Shown here one piece after another: positions 10,734-20,982 of a stretch of DNA of 64,000 nt (its first letter is position 1; every line of letters begins with the position of its first letter). The stretch comes from Isoetes taiwanensis. Lineage: Eukaryota; Streptophyta; Lycopodiopsida; Isoetales; Isoetaceae. The position numbers and the translations under genes are program-made. The notes below the pieces were generated by a model. It saw only the letters and a list, made by a program, of their open reading frames with translations. It was not told the DNA's origin and did no database searches. The stretch covers positions 27,669,768-27,733,767 of the forward strand of contig JAJEKV010000001.1 of NCBI GenBank assembly GCA_021234155.1. The letters run 5' to 3'.

Positions 10734-10898
10734 GTTCTCTTGACATACACAGGAAGACTTGTGACTGCAGAGTCATGGCGTCATTCACGATGGAGTTTCA
10801 ATCAAGTGTTGCCGATCGTAATCGTCAGGAAGCCACCTGTGATTGGGTCGGGAAGTTAAAGACTATAATGGAGGTGGATGTTGGTGGCAATTTTAAGA

Positions 10899-11011
10899 CC
10901 TTGGGGAGAGGAAATTCGGGGCAAGCAGTTTCCGGGGGGATTTTAGGGTCCCCGCTCTGGCGTCAACACCCCCACTCCACGTCAAGACACAGCGCAAGGT
11001 CCCGACCGAAT
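10899..11011. repeat. Direct repeat, copy 1 (111-bp class)
   Basis: About 111 bp starting CCTTGGGGAGAGGAAATTCG recurs at 12014-12126 with a constant offset of 1115 bp and few mismatches. The pair bounds a GC-rich insert between the transposase gene and the kinase-like fragment. It may be the terminal repeats of a small retroelement or a tandem duplication. Confidence 0.85.
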
Positions 11012-12013
11012 CTGACAAGGAGAGGGCCTCCGAAACGTAAACCCTGTGAGTTGCCAGGTTCTAGAAGGGTTTGTGTTTTGGGGGCCGAGTCTTGGTCTGT
11101 TGCAGTTGGGACCTGGCCGAGAACGCGGAGCAAGGGAACTGACGGAATGGAGTTTGGGCCTGTCCTCCTCCCGATGTGGCAATTAGAAGTTGGGGGGCGC
11201 TTTTGCAGTGGCAAGACATTCATAAATTCGTAATTAATGCATTGTACGAAAATAAATTCTGATTTTTTGCCAGCTGGATTCCTAATTCATCTCCATCACA
11301 CAGCCCAATTTTCGGAATTTTCGGAGAAGGTCTAGGTCAAAGGGTTAGCATTAGAACGGGTGGGGCAGCCCGCTATGGGCAACCGAGCCGGCACCCTCCC
11401 CCAGTCAAAACGAGGCCAAGACCTTGCAGGGATCCCTCACAAGAGGGGAGAGTCTGGACCCCAGGAGGCGGGATCCAAAAAAGTTCCCGAGGCAGCCCCT
11501 CCCCGGCGGCTCCCCCGGGCCGCACGCTAATGACCACCCTCCCGGAGCCCGGTTCCCCTATCCGACCGTTGGATCCTCCGTTCAGGGGCCCCTCTTCGGG
11601 AAGGCCCAAAAGATTCCAGATCGGTCCGGTAGAACTTGTCAAACCGCGGGGCGTCCTGAGGTCGGCCTTGTAGAAACCGCAGTATTTTGTCGTTCGAGCA
11701 CTGGGGAGGCTCGGAATGGCAAATCGACCCTGCCAAGTCGTCCGGAATGGCGAAATTACCCTAGGGAGCAAGTTACAAGGTCGGTTTTGCAAAAGAAAGA
11801 AACACTCACGCCCTCCACGACAGTATCCGGCATCCACATCCTAGGCCAATTGACTACGAGTGTGATGGACGTGAGCTACTTTGGCGCTTCTTGGAGATCG
11901 GGTGGTCTTCTGGCCACGGAACTTGGTCCCCAGGATAATGTCGACGTTCTGAGTCCATTGGCAGAGCCAAATCGCGGTTCCGGAGAGGGGAGGTGGCCCG
12001 TCTGTCCCCAGGG
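11012..12013. other. GC-rich insert between direct repeats
   Basis: About 1 kb of GC-rich DNA bounded by the 111-bp direct repeats. Long open frames exist on both strands but none resembles a known domain, and overlapping frames are expected at this base composition. I see no reverse transcriptase, protease or Gag motif. It could be the body of a terminal-repeat miniature retroelement (TRIM-like). Confidence 0.5.
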
Positions 12014-12126
12014 CCTTGGGGAGAGGAAATTCGGGGCAAGCAGCTTCCGGGGGGATTTTAGGGTCCCCGCTCTGGCGGCAACACCCCCACTCCACGTCAA
12101 GACACGGCGCAAGGTCCCGGCCGAAT
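12014..12126. repeat. Direct repeat, copy 2 (111-bp class)
   Basis: Second copy of the repeat at 10899-11011. It ends just before a plausible splice acceptor (CTCTTGCAG) that opens the kinase-like exon. Confidence 0.85.
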
Positions 12127-12135
12127 TTGGCTCTC

Positions 12136-12690
12136 GCTCTTGCAGAAGGAGTCTATGCCATCCACGCTCCAGGTTGGACACACACAAAGCTCAATTGCAA
12201 AAGGGTCAAACTCCATTTTGATGACTCCCTTACAAATGTGTGGGTGGCTATTGGTGATTCGGACACGGCCCTCCGTTTTTTTTGCAAGGAGCGAATGCCC
12301 AAGTTGAAGAGCCGTTATACACTACAAGATGGAACGGTGCGATATCCTTGGTGGGAGAAGAGAGTTTTTACATCATCATCAGATGACCAAGCATCATGGG
12401 GGCATGAGATATCTGACATATATTCCCTGGGCTACATTTACGAGATGCTCCTTGATTTTATCCAGGCAATGCGGCTTATGGGGTTGTGTGTTGAGATAAA
12501 CCCAACCGACCGATACTCTAGCACATTGGACATCATCCAACATATGAAGGTCCAAATGATGATGGATAGAGAGCTGGTGCACATAGATCGCCCATCTATT
12601 GTTCGTGTCATCGATGTGTTCAAAACAGCAGGGCTTTCTTCTGATATAGTTGTGAGAGAGAGACGACATATGAAGTGTGGAGATGGCTAA
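12136..12690 (+). pseudogene. Protein-kinase-like captured fragment
   Basis: Open frame following a TTGCAG acceptor. HAPGWTHTKLNCKRVKLHF sits where a kinase catalytic loop would be (usual H-D-x-K-P-x-N), VAIGDSDTA where the D-F-G motif would be, HEISDIYSLGYIYEMLL matches the helix-F D-x-Y-S-x-G motif, and LCVEINPTDRYSS matches the C-terminal N-P-x-x-R-P-(T/S) motif. The catalytic Asp and Lys are not conserved and DFG reads GDS, so the product would be a catalytically dead pseudokinase at most. The N-lobe is absent. It lies inside the CACTA element between its two genes, which suggests transduplication of a host kinase gene. Expression as part of an element transcript is possible but unproven. 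Confidence 0.5.
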
Positions 12691-12834
12691 GCTATATTGT
12701 TAAATGCTTGCAAGAAGTGATTAATATAATTTTGTCTTCCTATTTGAGGCTTGTTGCAATTCTTTATTAATCAAAAAAATTATTATTAATGGTAAATAAA
12801 TTATTAATCATAACTTGTAGATAAAGTGTCGCTA

Positions 12835-13080
12835 CAGACGTCAAACCCTAGGTTTTGTGTGCTACATCATCAAACCCTAGATTGTAAATGCCATGTGGCA
12901 CAATCTAGGGTTTGATGATGTGGCACACGCAAGCTAGGGTTTGATGACATGGCACTGACTATGATGTGGCAATACGAAGTCGCGACGTGACACAACCTAG
13001 GGTTTGATGATGTGCCACACGCAATGTAGGGTTTCATGATGTGGCACTAAAAATGCCACGTGGGATAATTTAGGGTTCGG
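12835..13080. repeat. AAACCCTAG-rich inverted/tandem repeats
   Basis: About six copies of AAACCCTAG or its complement (CTAGGGTTTG), each beside a (C)ATGTGGCA or GATGATGTGGCAC motif. 12873-12916 forms a hairpin with perfect 15-bp arms (CAAACCCTAGATTGT) and a 14-base loop. AAACCCTA equals one plant telomere unit and the telo-box promoter motif, but copies are dispersed rather than contiguous, so this is not a telomere tract. Confidence 0.7.
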
Positions 13081-13270
13081 TGTATGACATGATACATGGC
13101 CTGATAATATGGCAACCTAGAGTTCGATATGCACCCCATACATATATACGAGATACTTTTCTAATATAAATAAGAAGATAAGAATATAAATTTAGGTATT
13201 TATTCAAAGACACTTGTTCAAAGCTTTTCTCTCGCTAATTCTCGTTATGTTCAAATTAATATATATAGTC

Positions 13271-15683
13271 ATGGCGGAGGCTCAATTCTTAGCGGTCTTC
13301 CTCATTGTGGCCCTCTTTCTGCTGATGCAATATTCATGGCATTATGCGTCTCCCCCTCCGCCCCCGGTCAAGACGGTCAAGACTGCAGTAAGTCTGCCGG
13401 GGCTCATTGGTAGCACATTTCGAACCATGAAAATACTATTTATCATCTGTATGGTTTGTAAGTATCATTCTATTATTGCAACCATATCATTCATGGTTAT
13501 CAAATGTTTCTCTCATAATTTCTTTTGATCTAGGTGTGCTATTTTTCTCGGTGATGAATAAAGGTAATCGCAATCGTACGGAGAATGACGAAGACGAAGG
13601 TAAGTATTTATATAGTTTTTATACGCTTTACCCTCTAATTAGGTATGTAAGTTTATGCATGGAGTTTTAATTTGTTGTGTAGAGGAAAGGGAAGAGTTTA
13701 GACAAAATAGGAGGAGGACTCCACGAGGTAGGGGCAATCGTGCTGATGTTCGAAGCAGCCAACCTCCACCTGTCACTACAGCAGCAGGTTTGGGTATTAA
13801 GATAGCTTTTATAAAAATAATAAATAAATGAATTGTTTTTTGCGTGATATTTGTGCTTCTGCAGCTCCTCCGCCGCTCCCCGCCTTCCTCGCAAACATGT
13901 CTCCCGCTGAGAGAGACCAAATTGCAGCATATTTTGCCTCTTTGACACCAACGCCAGTTAGGTAGCCTCCCGCTCCTATTTCCCATCGACATAGTGTTGA
14001 TTATCGGCCTCCACGTTCTCGCGAGAATATCGAGATCGGTAGACGTAGTATGGATTCCCGTTCTAGGCAAGAGACGGGAATAGATTTTTCTGGTGCAAGG
14101 AACTTGGAGGGAGATTTCAACAGGTAAATATATATCCACTACGTACCAAACATTTCTTTGGTTGCAGCATGTTAAAGATGCTCATTCTCTCATTACTTCC
14201 CAGGTCAAGAAGTAGTGGAGCAACGGACTCACAACGTTCAAGATTGCGACGATCATCACAGGGTTCGGGATCCCAAGAACATCGTGAATCGCCTGACTTG
14301 GAGAGGTCCGGATCCCGACGACGTTGTGTCACTGAAGAAGAGCGTCCATTTCGCTTTGTTTTAGACACGTAAGTCTGCGGGTGATTTGGCCCCGAATATA
14401 CCCGACTATCATAATAATAATAATTTTTTGATGAAAGTTATGTGAACATATTATTTAAGATATCAACCTTAAATATTAGTACTTTGTCATCTAAATTTGT
14501 TGTTTTGTTCATTCTCTTCACTTAGAATAAATTGTAAAGTGCTCAAAAGTTTCCTATCGGGACGGGATATGTATATTGACGGTAGACATAAACACGCTTT
14601 TATATACCCACCATTTATGCTTCAGGGACGATCTTCCTAAGAAAGATGATGAGGGAAGTGTCTTTTATACTACACTAAGGGACGCGGTCTCAAATAATAT
14701 CTCTCGTTTATGGCCTCCCCGCGGTATAGGGGAGTGGCCTGGCGCTTATGACCAACGCGAAATAGAGAGCGTCAAAAATAAAATGAAACAGAGTTTCCCA
14801 GAGATAAAAAAACAAAGAAGTTTAACTGGAAGAAGCTCACTTCGATGATGGGCGAGCTTCTACGAAAAAGGAGGTACATGACCTAGTCATAGTCTTGTTT
14901 TTATTATTTGAATATTGCGTTGATCTATCGATTTATGTCAAAGGCAAAGAGTGGTCAGTGAACTGAAGACGACTTGCGCAAAAGTTGGAGGCGATTGGTC
15001 AAAAGTCCCTAAACCACTTAATCTCCACAAGGAAGATATCAAGGTATTTCTTACTTTTTTTGCCATTCGTTCACTTTAACTTGTGATAATGTTGTGTGCC
15101 TTGCAATCAGATTGCATTCGAACGTGCAAAGGATCCAGAACAGAAACATAGAGCTCGGACTGACAAAGCAACTACAAGTGAACGAAATCCGTCTCATTTG
15201 GGCTCCGGCGGTCGGAAAGGGTTTCACCATAGATTCGTAAGAGCTATATTAGTTCACATTAATTTTAATAAGAACTTTAAATGTCATTAGCTAATACTCG
15301 TCATATTGTCATAGACCTGGCTATACGGGTTTCCCCTAGCAAGAATCACGTACAAATAGCCACGGAACGTGGAGCTGTTTATCTGTATCAACAGTTATAC
15401 GAAGAGGGAACTGTCCCACATCACGGGAATGCCAATGTGCGTTGTAGAAAATTATTAGAATTCTATGAACTACATTAATGCCATATTCTTTTGGTTTTTA
15501 TAGGAAGCAGTGGAGGAGATGAACCAAGCCCTAGACGAGGACGTGGGGCGGGGGGTCGGCGAGGGATCTGCAAACTATGGTGGAGAGCCATCCAATCGCA
15601 ACCCTGAAGCTGAGGGTCAGAGGGGTCCTCAGAATCTGACTACTTACTCGGATGACTACTCCACTGAATCTGACAGAGATTAG
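13271..15683 (+). CDS. CACTA second gene, Ptta/En-Spm plant transposase type
   Basis: Likely spliced gene starting at ATG 13271 (MAEAQFLAVFLIVALFLLMQ, a hydrophobic leader). Middle exons encode Arg/Ser/Pro-rich low-complexity sequence (PPPPVKTVKTA, RRRTPRGRGN, MSPAERDQIAAYFASL, SRSSGATDSQRSRLRRSS). Later exons fit the plant Ptta/En-Spm transposase family: RLWPPRGIGEWPGAYDQ, a K-rich helix, RVVSELKTTCAKVGGDWSK, then RNPSHLGSGGRKGF and a predicted coiled segment. The last exon is acidic (SNRNPEAEGQ...DDYSTESDRD) and ends with TAG 15681-15683. Exon limits are approximate and an in-frame TAG near 13962 argues for splicing or decay there. In the family the protein binds subterminal repeats, which follow directly downstream here. 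Confidence 0.5.
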
Positions 15684-15845
15684 CTCTAGGTTAAAAGGGT
15701 GGATACTCACCTTAACGAGTCTTTTGTGATTATTTAAAAATATAAATACAATTCACGATTTGCAATTAAAAAAGCAGGTGACATGCCCTTTTGCTTCTTG
15801 TACATCATATTGTAATAATTATCTAAGCCAAACATTTTTTTCATT

Positions 15846-16329
15846 GGACGTCGCATGCGACGTATCCACGTGGCTTTTTTATTGCCACGTGGATTTTTCA
15901 TTACACGTGGCTTTTTTTTAATTACACGTGGATTTTCAAATTTTTTTGGAGACGTCGCATGCGACGTATCCACGTGGCTTTTTTTAAATTGCCACGTCGA
16001 TTTTTCATTACACGTGGATTTTCAATTTTTTTTTACGTGACGTCGCATGCGACGTATACACGTGGCTTTTTACTGCACACGTGGATTTTTTTGATATTCC
16101 ACGTGAATATTTTAAAAAATAGTACACGTGGTTGCGACGTCTAGTATACGTCGCATGCGACGTCTATGTCACGTCTGTGTCATGTCTGTATACGTCGCAT
16201 GCGACGCGCGTCGCATGCGACGTGTCTCCAGCGACGTCTGTGTCACGTCTGTGTCACGTCGTCAGACGTCGCATAGACGTGACCCAGACGTCGCTAGAGA
16301 CGTCGCTAAATGACCTTTCTCCTGTTGTG
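15846..16329. repeat. CACTA subterminal repeat region and right terminus
   Basis: At least five copies of the 14-bp palindrome CGTCGCATGCGACG (some within ACGTCGCATGCGACGT), alternating with TCCACGTGGC or ACACGTGG (G-box) units, then shorter AGACGTCGCT and GACGTCTGTGTC units, ending CTTTCTCCTGTTGTG at 16329. Dense short repeats next to the terminus are typical of CACTA ends and are the expected binding sites of the TNPA-like protein. Confidence 0.8.
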
Positions 16330-16560
16330 TCTCTCACATAACAGGCTAGGCCTGCGCTTCCTCTTCCTATCTTAAAATCCTTATCTTTCCAGCATGTGAA
16401 TAGCTGGTACCCCTCTTCCTCTAGCAGCCTCTTGATGTTGTGTTCCCATGTCTCTACCAGATATATTATGTCGCAGTTGTGGGCTCCCTCGAGCCTCTCT
16501 CCGTCGTCCCAAGGGTATCCGGTACAATTCCAGTATCATATCATCAGTGTCTCTTCTCTC
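16330..16560 (-). pseudogene. L1 LINE ORF2 endonuclease fragment
   Basis: Minus-strand frame reads WNCTGYPWDDGERL, then CDIIYLVETWEHNIKRLLEE, GYQLFTCWK and GRGSAGLACYVRD. This matches the start of an L1-type apurinic endonuclease (WNC, LVETW and G.G.A..VR motifs). A stop lies immediately upstream of WNC, so the natural start is in another frame or lost. The reading frame ends abruptly at the CACTA terminus at 16329/16330, so the rest of ORF2 (reverse transcriptase) is not adjacent and was not seen to the left of the CACTA element. Confidence 0.7.
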
Positions 16561-16731
16561 GAGGTTGCTCCTTCGGGGTCTCTGTGTGTTCTGCCCCGTT
16601 GCCTACTCTTCTCAGTCGACCCCTGGTCTTCGTGATCGGGATTGGGCCCATGACTCCGGCTTGGGGTGTTCGGTCTTCGCCGACCCCGTTTCCGCTTCTT
16701 TCTGCTCCTCTGTGATGAATCCCTTCTAGGG

Positions 16732-17631
16732 CTATCGCTTTTGGCGGCCCCCCCCCCTTCCCCAAAAAGCTCTGCTTTCCTGCCCTTGCGGCATGGCCAT
16801 CAAGGGGTTGATATTCCCTTTCTCCACTTCTATTGCCTTTGTTAACCCCGGTGTCCCCACATTTTGTTCTTGTACTAGGATTGCTTGCTCTCTTACCCTC
16901 TTGTGCAGGTACACTTTGCCGTTCCTGACTCCCACGTGTATCCCTGCCTGATTCAATTTCCTGGCTCTGGCCAATTCCCTGTGCAGTCCTTGGCGTTGCA
17001 TGATTGTTAGAGCCTCCTGTACTTTGATCTCATTCCTCAGCCTGGATCCTATGCGCAGTATCTTCTCCTTGGCTGTCAGGTCCCTGAGTGTCAGGTTTAT
17101 GTGCCTCGACCGCCCTCTCCATTGGCCTGACCGCACTGCTTTGACGATGATGCTCCGGTGTTCTTTGAAGACTGTCTCTATTATTTCTACAGTCACTCGA
17201 TATGTGTCTTCATTAGGTTTCTCTGCTACCCCTATCAGCCTAACGTCATGCTTAATTCTATTCTGCTCTTCAAATTCCATGATATGTGGCTTTATTCTAT
17301 CAAATGATTCCCATGCATCTAACTCAACATTTGATTTTTATAACTCAACCAACCTCTGCATGATCTTAGCTTTTTCTTCTTCAATCTCGGCTATCATGCG
17401 TTACATCTCCTCGCTTGTCCTCTCGACCCCTCCTATCCTCACATCCATGCTGGAGATGGCTATTTTGTTGCGGTTGGTCGTCTCCGCCAGCGTGTTGAGT
17501 GCATCCATGCTCGGGATCCTAGACTCCAGTTGCTTGTTCATTTGGGCCAGAAAATCTCTGAGGTCCTGCTGGCTTACTGGTGCTCTTGCCACATCTGCTC
17601 TCTTTTGTTGGCTGCTGGTATTCTCCGCCAT
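16732..17631 (-). pseudogene. L1 LINE ORF1 (RRM-type), two nonsense codons
   Basis: One continuous frame from ATG 17631: Gln-rich N-terminus, a helical coiled-coil-like segment (MDALNTLAETTNRNKIAISS), then HDVRLIGVAEKP, KAVRSGQWRGRSRHINLTL (RRM-like) and MQRQGLHRELARARKLNQAG with a C-terminal GKVYL strand. This is the coiled coil-RRM-CTD layout of L1 ORF1p (Transposase_22 type), an RNA-binding nucleic-acid chaperone. Two TAA codons interrupt the frame (near 17403 and 17343); both fit CAA-to-TAA, that is C-to-T decay. A poly-C run (about 16747) lies at the 3' end of the ORF. Confidence 0.75.
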
Positions 17632-17639
17632 CGTTCCTG

Positions 17640-19095
17640 GTTGCAGTATACTGCGGTGACTCTTGACTGGATTACCGCGATGGAATTCTTCTGGTAAGGC
17701 AGTTGCACTACTTCCGTAAGGTATATATATTCTGTCTCTAAAATGGTCTCTTATTCAAAATCACCGTTAATTTTGAATTTTGAAATAGCCATGCTCATTA
17801 ATTATTCTGCCCGCCACCACTTATTATTCGATTCGCCCTGCAGATCTCGTCATATTTCCATATCCGTTGATTGGCGGGGGATGACCCTCTCTGTGCCAAT
17901 ACAAGATTCGGTAGTTGCCTATCAGAATACTATATATTTATTTGTGCATTTATGCATTTATTCGGTCATTTTGGTGATCTGGGAACCAGTTGGGGGTCGT
18001 GCCCTCGCTATCCTGGCCTACGGCGGGGTTAGACCCCTCAGTCCGTAGTGTATCCCATTCTCCTTTTTTTACTGTAAAATATTTGTATACATACCCATTG
18101 TATCCTTTCAAACTGGCTGATAGTATATGGTTGTCAAATTTTTGTTGTTCTCATGATTTCTTGAGTTTATAGTGGTCCAGATTACCAGTTGGTGGGTCTA
18201 GCCCTCGCTATCCTGGTGTACGACGGAGGTTGAGCCTCTCTGTCCCGTAACTTATTCCGTCCACTTTTTACTCATATAAATTTGCTTTCCTGTACAGTTC
18301 CAGTCTCTGCCGCAGTCCCTATTTTGCCGCTTATGCGTCCCTTCATTTCCCCACGTATGTATAACTCTTAAGTTGTCCCTATCTTTGTATATCCCATTCG
18401 GTCAACCATGGTTCTTCTTGTGGTCGCCACCCTCATATTTAGTGTCGCGCCTTACCATGTTGTCCACGGTCGTTCTGATTATTTTCGTCCGTAGTTGGTT
18501 TTCAGTTTGTCATCATGTCCAGAGTGCGTTGACTTTTGAGGCTCGTCGTTTCTATTGTCGTTAAAACTGTACTTTTTAATCTGTTTGATCATCCTTCTTA
18601 TAAATCCATCCGCGATTATACTGCTTGTTTCCTCAGCTACTCCAAGATTTCCACCCCTCGCCTCGTTCCCCCTCAAATTTAATGCTATTATGAGACCATT
18701 TCACAGATTTTGAAGTAATTACATGGTTGAAACGTTTCCCCCTCCGGATGTATAGAAAAATTACGCTTAGTTTAGATAGCTCTTGCTCTAATCTAATACT
18801 ATTATAATATCATATACACCTCGCGATTATGATCCCTACTTCTTTAAGGAAATTAAATAACATGAATATTTCATCCTCCCGTTTCAGTGCTCAAAATTCC
18901 TTAGTTAAAAAGATATATTATTCTACATATGAGCAGGTAATATCCATTTTTGCCAGATATAAATTCTAATATATTCAGCTAGGGGCTGAATTATATGCAC
19001 TACCTTGGTCACAAAGCTGACAGTTTCGGATCATAAAAACATATAAGGAATAATAATAACAAAAATAAAGGATAAACAATTTTTTTTTCCCAATC
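17640..19095. other. LINE 5' region with two repeated monomers
   Basis: No convincing gene. Two related segments of about 90 bp (17971-18060 and 18175-18265) share CCCTCGCTATCCTG and a following TACG(G/A)CGG(G/A)GGTT..AGCC/ACCC..CTC block, about 200 bp apart. They lie upstream of the minus-strand LINE ORF1, so they may be 5'UTR monomers. The remainder is AT-rich and featureless by eye. Confidence 0.4.
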
Positions 19096-19129
19096 TCCTC
19101 CCCCCCCCCTTGGCCATCCGTTGCTTCAT

Positions 19130-19769
19130 TCATTTTCTCAGCTTTTTTCCTGTGGATGACTCCCCTACCTTCTTCCTTTTCTCCACGTTCCTGGCCATAA
19201 AAGCCTTGCATATGTAATCAGACGGATTCTTTTCACAGCAGAAGACGCATACCTTACCAAAATCACCCACCAACAGTTCATGCTGGTAGCAAGTAGACTT
19301 CTGTATGGTTGCATTGATCTGAAGCCCGATGAAGCATTGCATTACCCTTTCCTTATCCTGTCTGCGGACTGTATCATTTTTATCCGACATAACCCTCAGA
19401 ACTTCAAGCAGGCGAAGAGTATACCCCGCATCCGTCATTGCCTGTGCGTGGTGGATTCGGTCATAGAATAAGCAGTGCACTGCCACAATTTATACACGAC
19501 GACAACCCCATTTCCAGACAAAAACAGTCTTGTTCACAGATACACCACGGGCCTAACTCCTCCAATTCCGGGTTCCATGGCACCCTGAGGTTACCAGGGA
19601 CTCCAGATCTTGGGCGCTTCCTAGTTGCTTGCTCCTCGATTTCTTGCTGCACTACTATCTTCTTCCCCTTATCCATATATCCCAGATCTCTGTAGGCGGA
19701 TCTGATCGGACACTCTGGGCGCAGCAGAGTATGGCCGGAGCTGCTAAAAACTTCGAGGCGGAACTCCAC
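19130..19769 (-). pseudogene. Unrecognised ORF pair, one frameshift
   Basis: Two overlapping minus-strand frames (19769-19461 and 19486-19130) appear to be one gene broken near 19480. The first has a Lys/Glu-rich start then EELGPWCICEQDCFC; the second has DKERVMQCFIGLQINATIQ and a Cys pair region VCVFCCEKNPSDYICKAF ending in basic KRKKVGESSTGKKLRK. The cysteines might bind metal. I do not recognise the family. It lies upstream of the LINE 5' region on the same strand, so it could be an element-encoded ORF or an unrelated relic. Confidence 0.3.
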
Positions 19770-20623
19770 TCTTTCTCCCTCCCTTATATTATAGCTGTTA
19801 GCTTTTTAGGGTTACGATTCTATGTTCCTGCTCATTTATTACATCCGCTTTTATTAATTACTAGTCTTGTCTTATCCTGTCCTATTCTTTTTCTGGTTTT
19901 CGTATGTGTGTACAAAAAGCATTCTACCGCCCCCTATATATCTTACTGACATTCGTACTCTGTCCTCCCACCTCCGTAGATGATCATTATTAACGACTAC
20001 CTTCTTCCATTGATTACGTGACACGTCAGTGAGTTCGCATGCATCGTTATGTATTCACTATTGTGAATGCTACCACATTATTTTATTATTTTATTCTCCA
20101 CCTTTCCCAAATTGTTGTAACGACTTATATTCGTGTTAGTATTTAGATTTAGCGATTAGGATTAGCTACCGTATTTTCTACCGTTAATTGTTAAACGGCT
20201 ACTATTCTCAAATTACCAAATTACCATTCTCCGGAATTTGAATGTCGTGGGATGATTATCTCCATCTCTGCGGGATTAGCGTCCCTCTTCTGTCATCTTT
20301 CCTGTGTTATTGTGTTGTCGTACCTCTTCTATGCCCGACGAAGCAGGGTTTATATCTATTACTCCATGACTGACTTATTTAATCTATGTAATATTTTGTT
20401 GTTTCTTATTTCTCATAACCATAGTAAAATCGTGATCATAGTCTTAAGTCACTGAGTTAAAGACATCTGATCTCCGAAGTAAACTAAAGATACTTAGGCC
20501 TTTTTTCCACGGTAGTCTTATCTCTAAAAGTCACATATTTTATCCAATGATATTTGGCCACCTATTGTCTTAAAAGTAAATCACTTTTATTTAGGTTCGG
20601 AATAGGTTTGGATACCAAATGGA

Positions 20624-20667
20624 GTCTTATTTTATTCCGGGGGATTTCCCCCGCCGTAAAATAAGAC
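20624..20667. repeat. Hairpin with CGGGGGA...TCCCCCG loop region
   Basis: GTCTTATTTTA and TAAAATAAGAC form inverted arms around an inner CGGGGGA/TCCCCCG pair. Further GTCTTATTTT copies lie at about 20684 and 20717. The segment looks like part of a small non-autonomous element. Confidence 0.6.
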
Positions 20668-20822
20668 ACCTAGTCTTATTTGAATATATAACTAAAAATA
20701 ACTAAAAATAAGACGTGTCTTATTTTTTCATGCTTTTCCACTAGCATTTTAGTGGTGTCATATTTTATGACTACCATGCTGGAGTCACAAATGGTGTCTT
20801 ATATGGTATACAAGAATTTAGC

Positions 20823-20841
20823 GCGCTGGCGAAGCCAGCGC
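20823..20841. repeat. Perfect 8-bp inverted repeat, 3-base loop
   Basis: GCGCTGGC, loop GAA, GCCAGCGC. A GC-rich stem in AT-rich surroundings, close to the tRNA-like B-box copies at 20916-20982. It could be a structured end of a small element or a transcription-related hairpin. Confidence 0.7.
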
Positions 20842-20915
20842 CCATTAAGCTGGTTGTACTAACTTTTTTTTTTTGGTTTTTTTGGGTTGTGGGGTTAAGT
20901 GTTTATTGCAACTCT

Positions 20916-20982
20916 GGGAATTGAACCCGGATGTGACCATTGTCGCGGGAGCCAGCGCCACATGCACCTGGGAGTCGAACCC
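20916..20982 (-). repeat. Two tRNA-type B-box matches (SINE-like)
   Basis: On the minus strand, GGGTTCAATTCCC (20916-20928) and GGGTTCGACTCCC (20970-20982) match the RNA polymerase III B box (GGTTCGANNCC), 54 bp apart. I cannot fold a complete tRNA here, so I read this as tRNA-derived SINE debris. Confidence 0.4.

Larger units (their letters stand above)
7536..16329 (+). mobile_element. CACTA (En/Spm) transposon, right end defined
   Basis: Contains a TNP2-type transposase gene, a second Ptta/En-Spm-type gene and a dense subterminal repeat region. The right end reads ...TTTCTCCTGTTGTG; its reverse complement CACAACAGGAGAAA resembles CACTA-type termini (usually CACTAC...). The three bases after it are TCT, a possible 3-bp target duplication. 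I found no matching left terminus by eye, so the left coordinate is only the start of recognisable transposase coding and the true end may be further left or lost. Confidence 0.7.

Noticed and set aside
11373-12221. Long opposing ORFs in the GC-rich insert
   Set aside because: Overlapping frames on both strands with no recognisable motif; expected in GC-rich non-coding DNA.
12835-13080. Interstitial telomere tract
   Set aside because: The AAACCCTA units are dispersed and alternate in orientation; no contiguous TTTAGGG array.
20916-20982. Genuine tRNA gene
   Set aside because: B-box matches exist, but no acceptor stem or complete cloverleaf could be formed.
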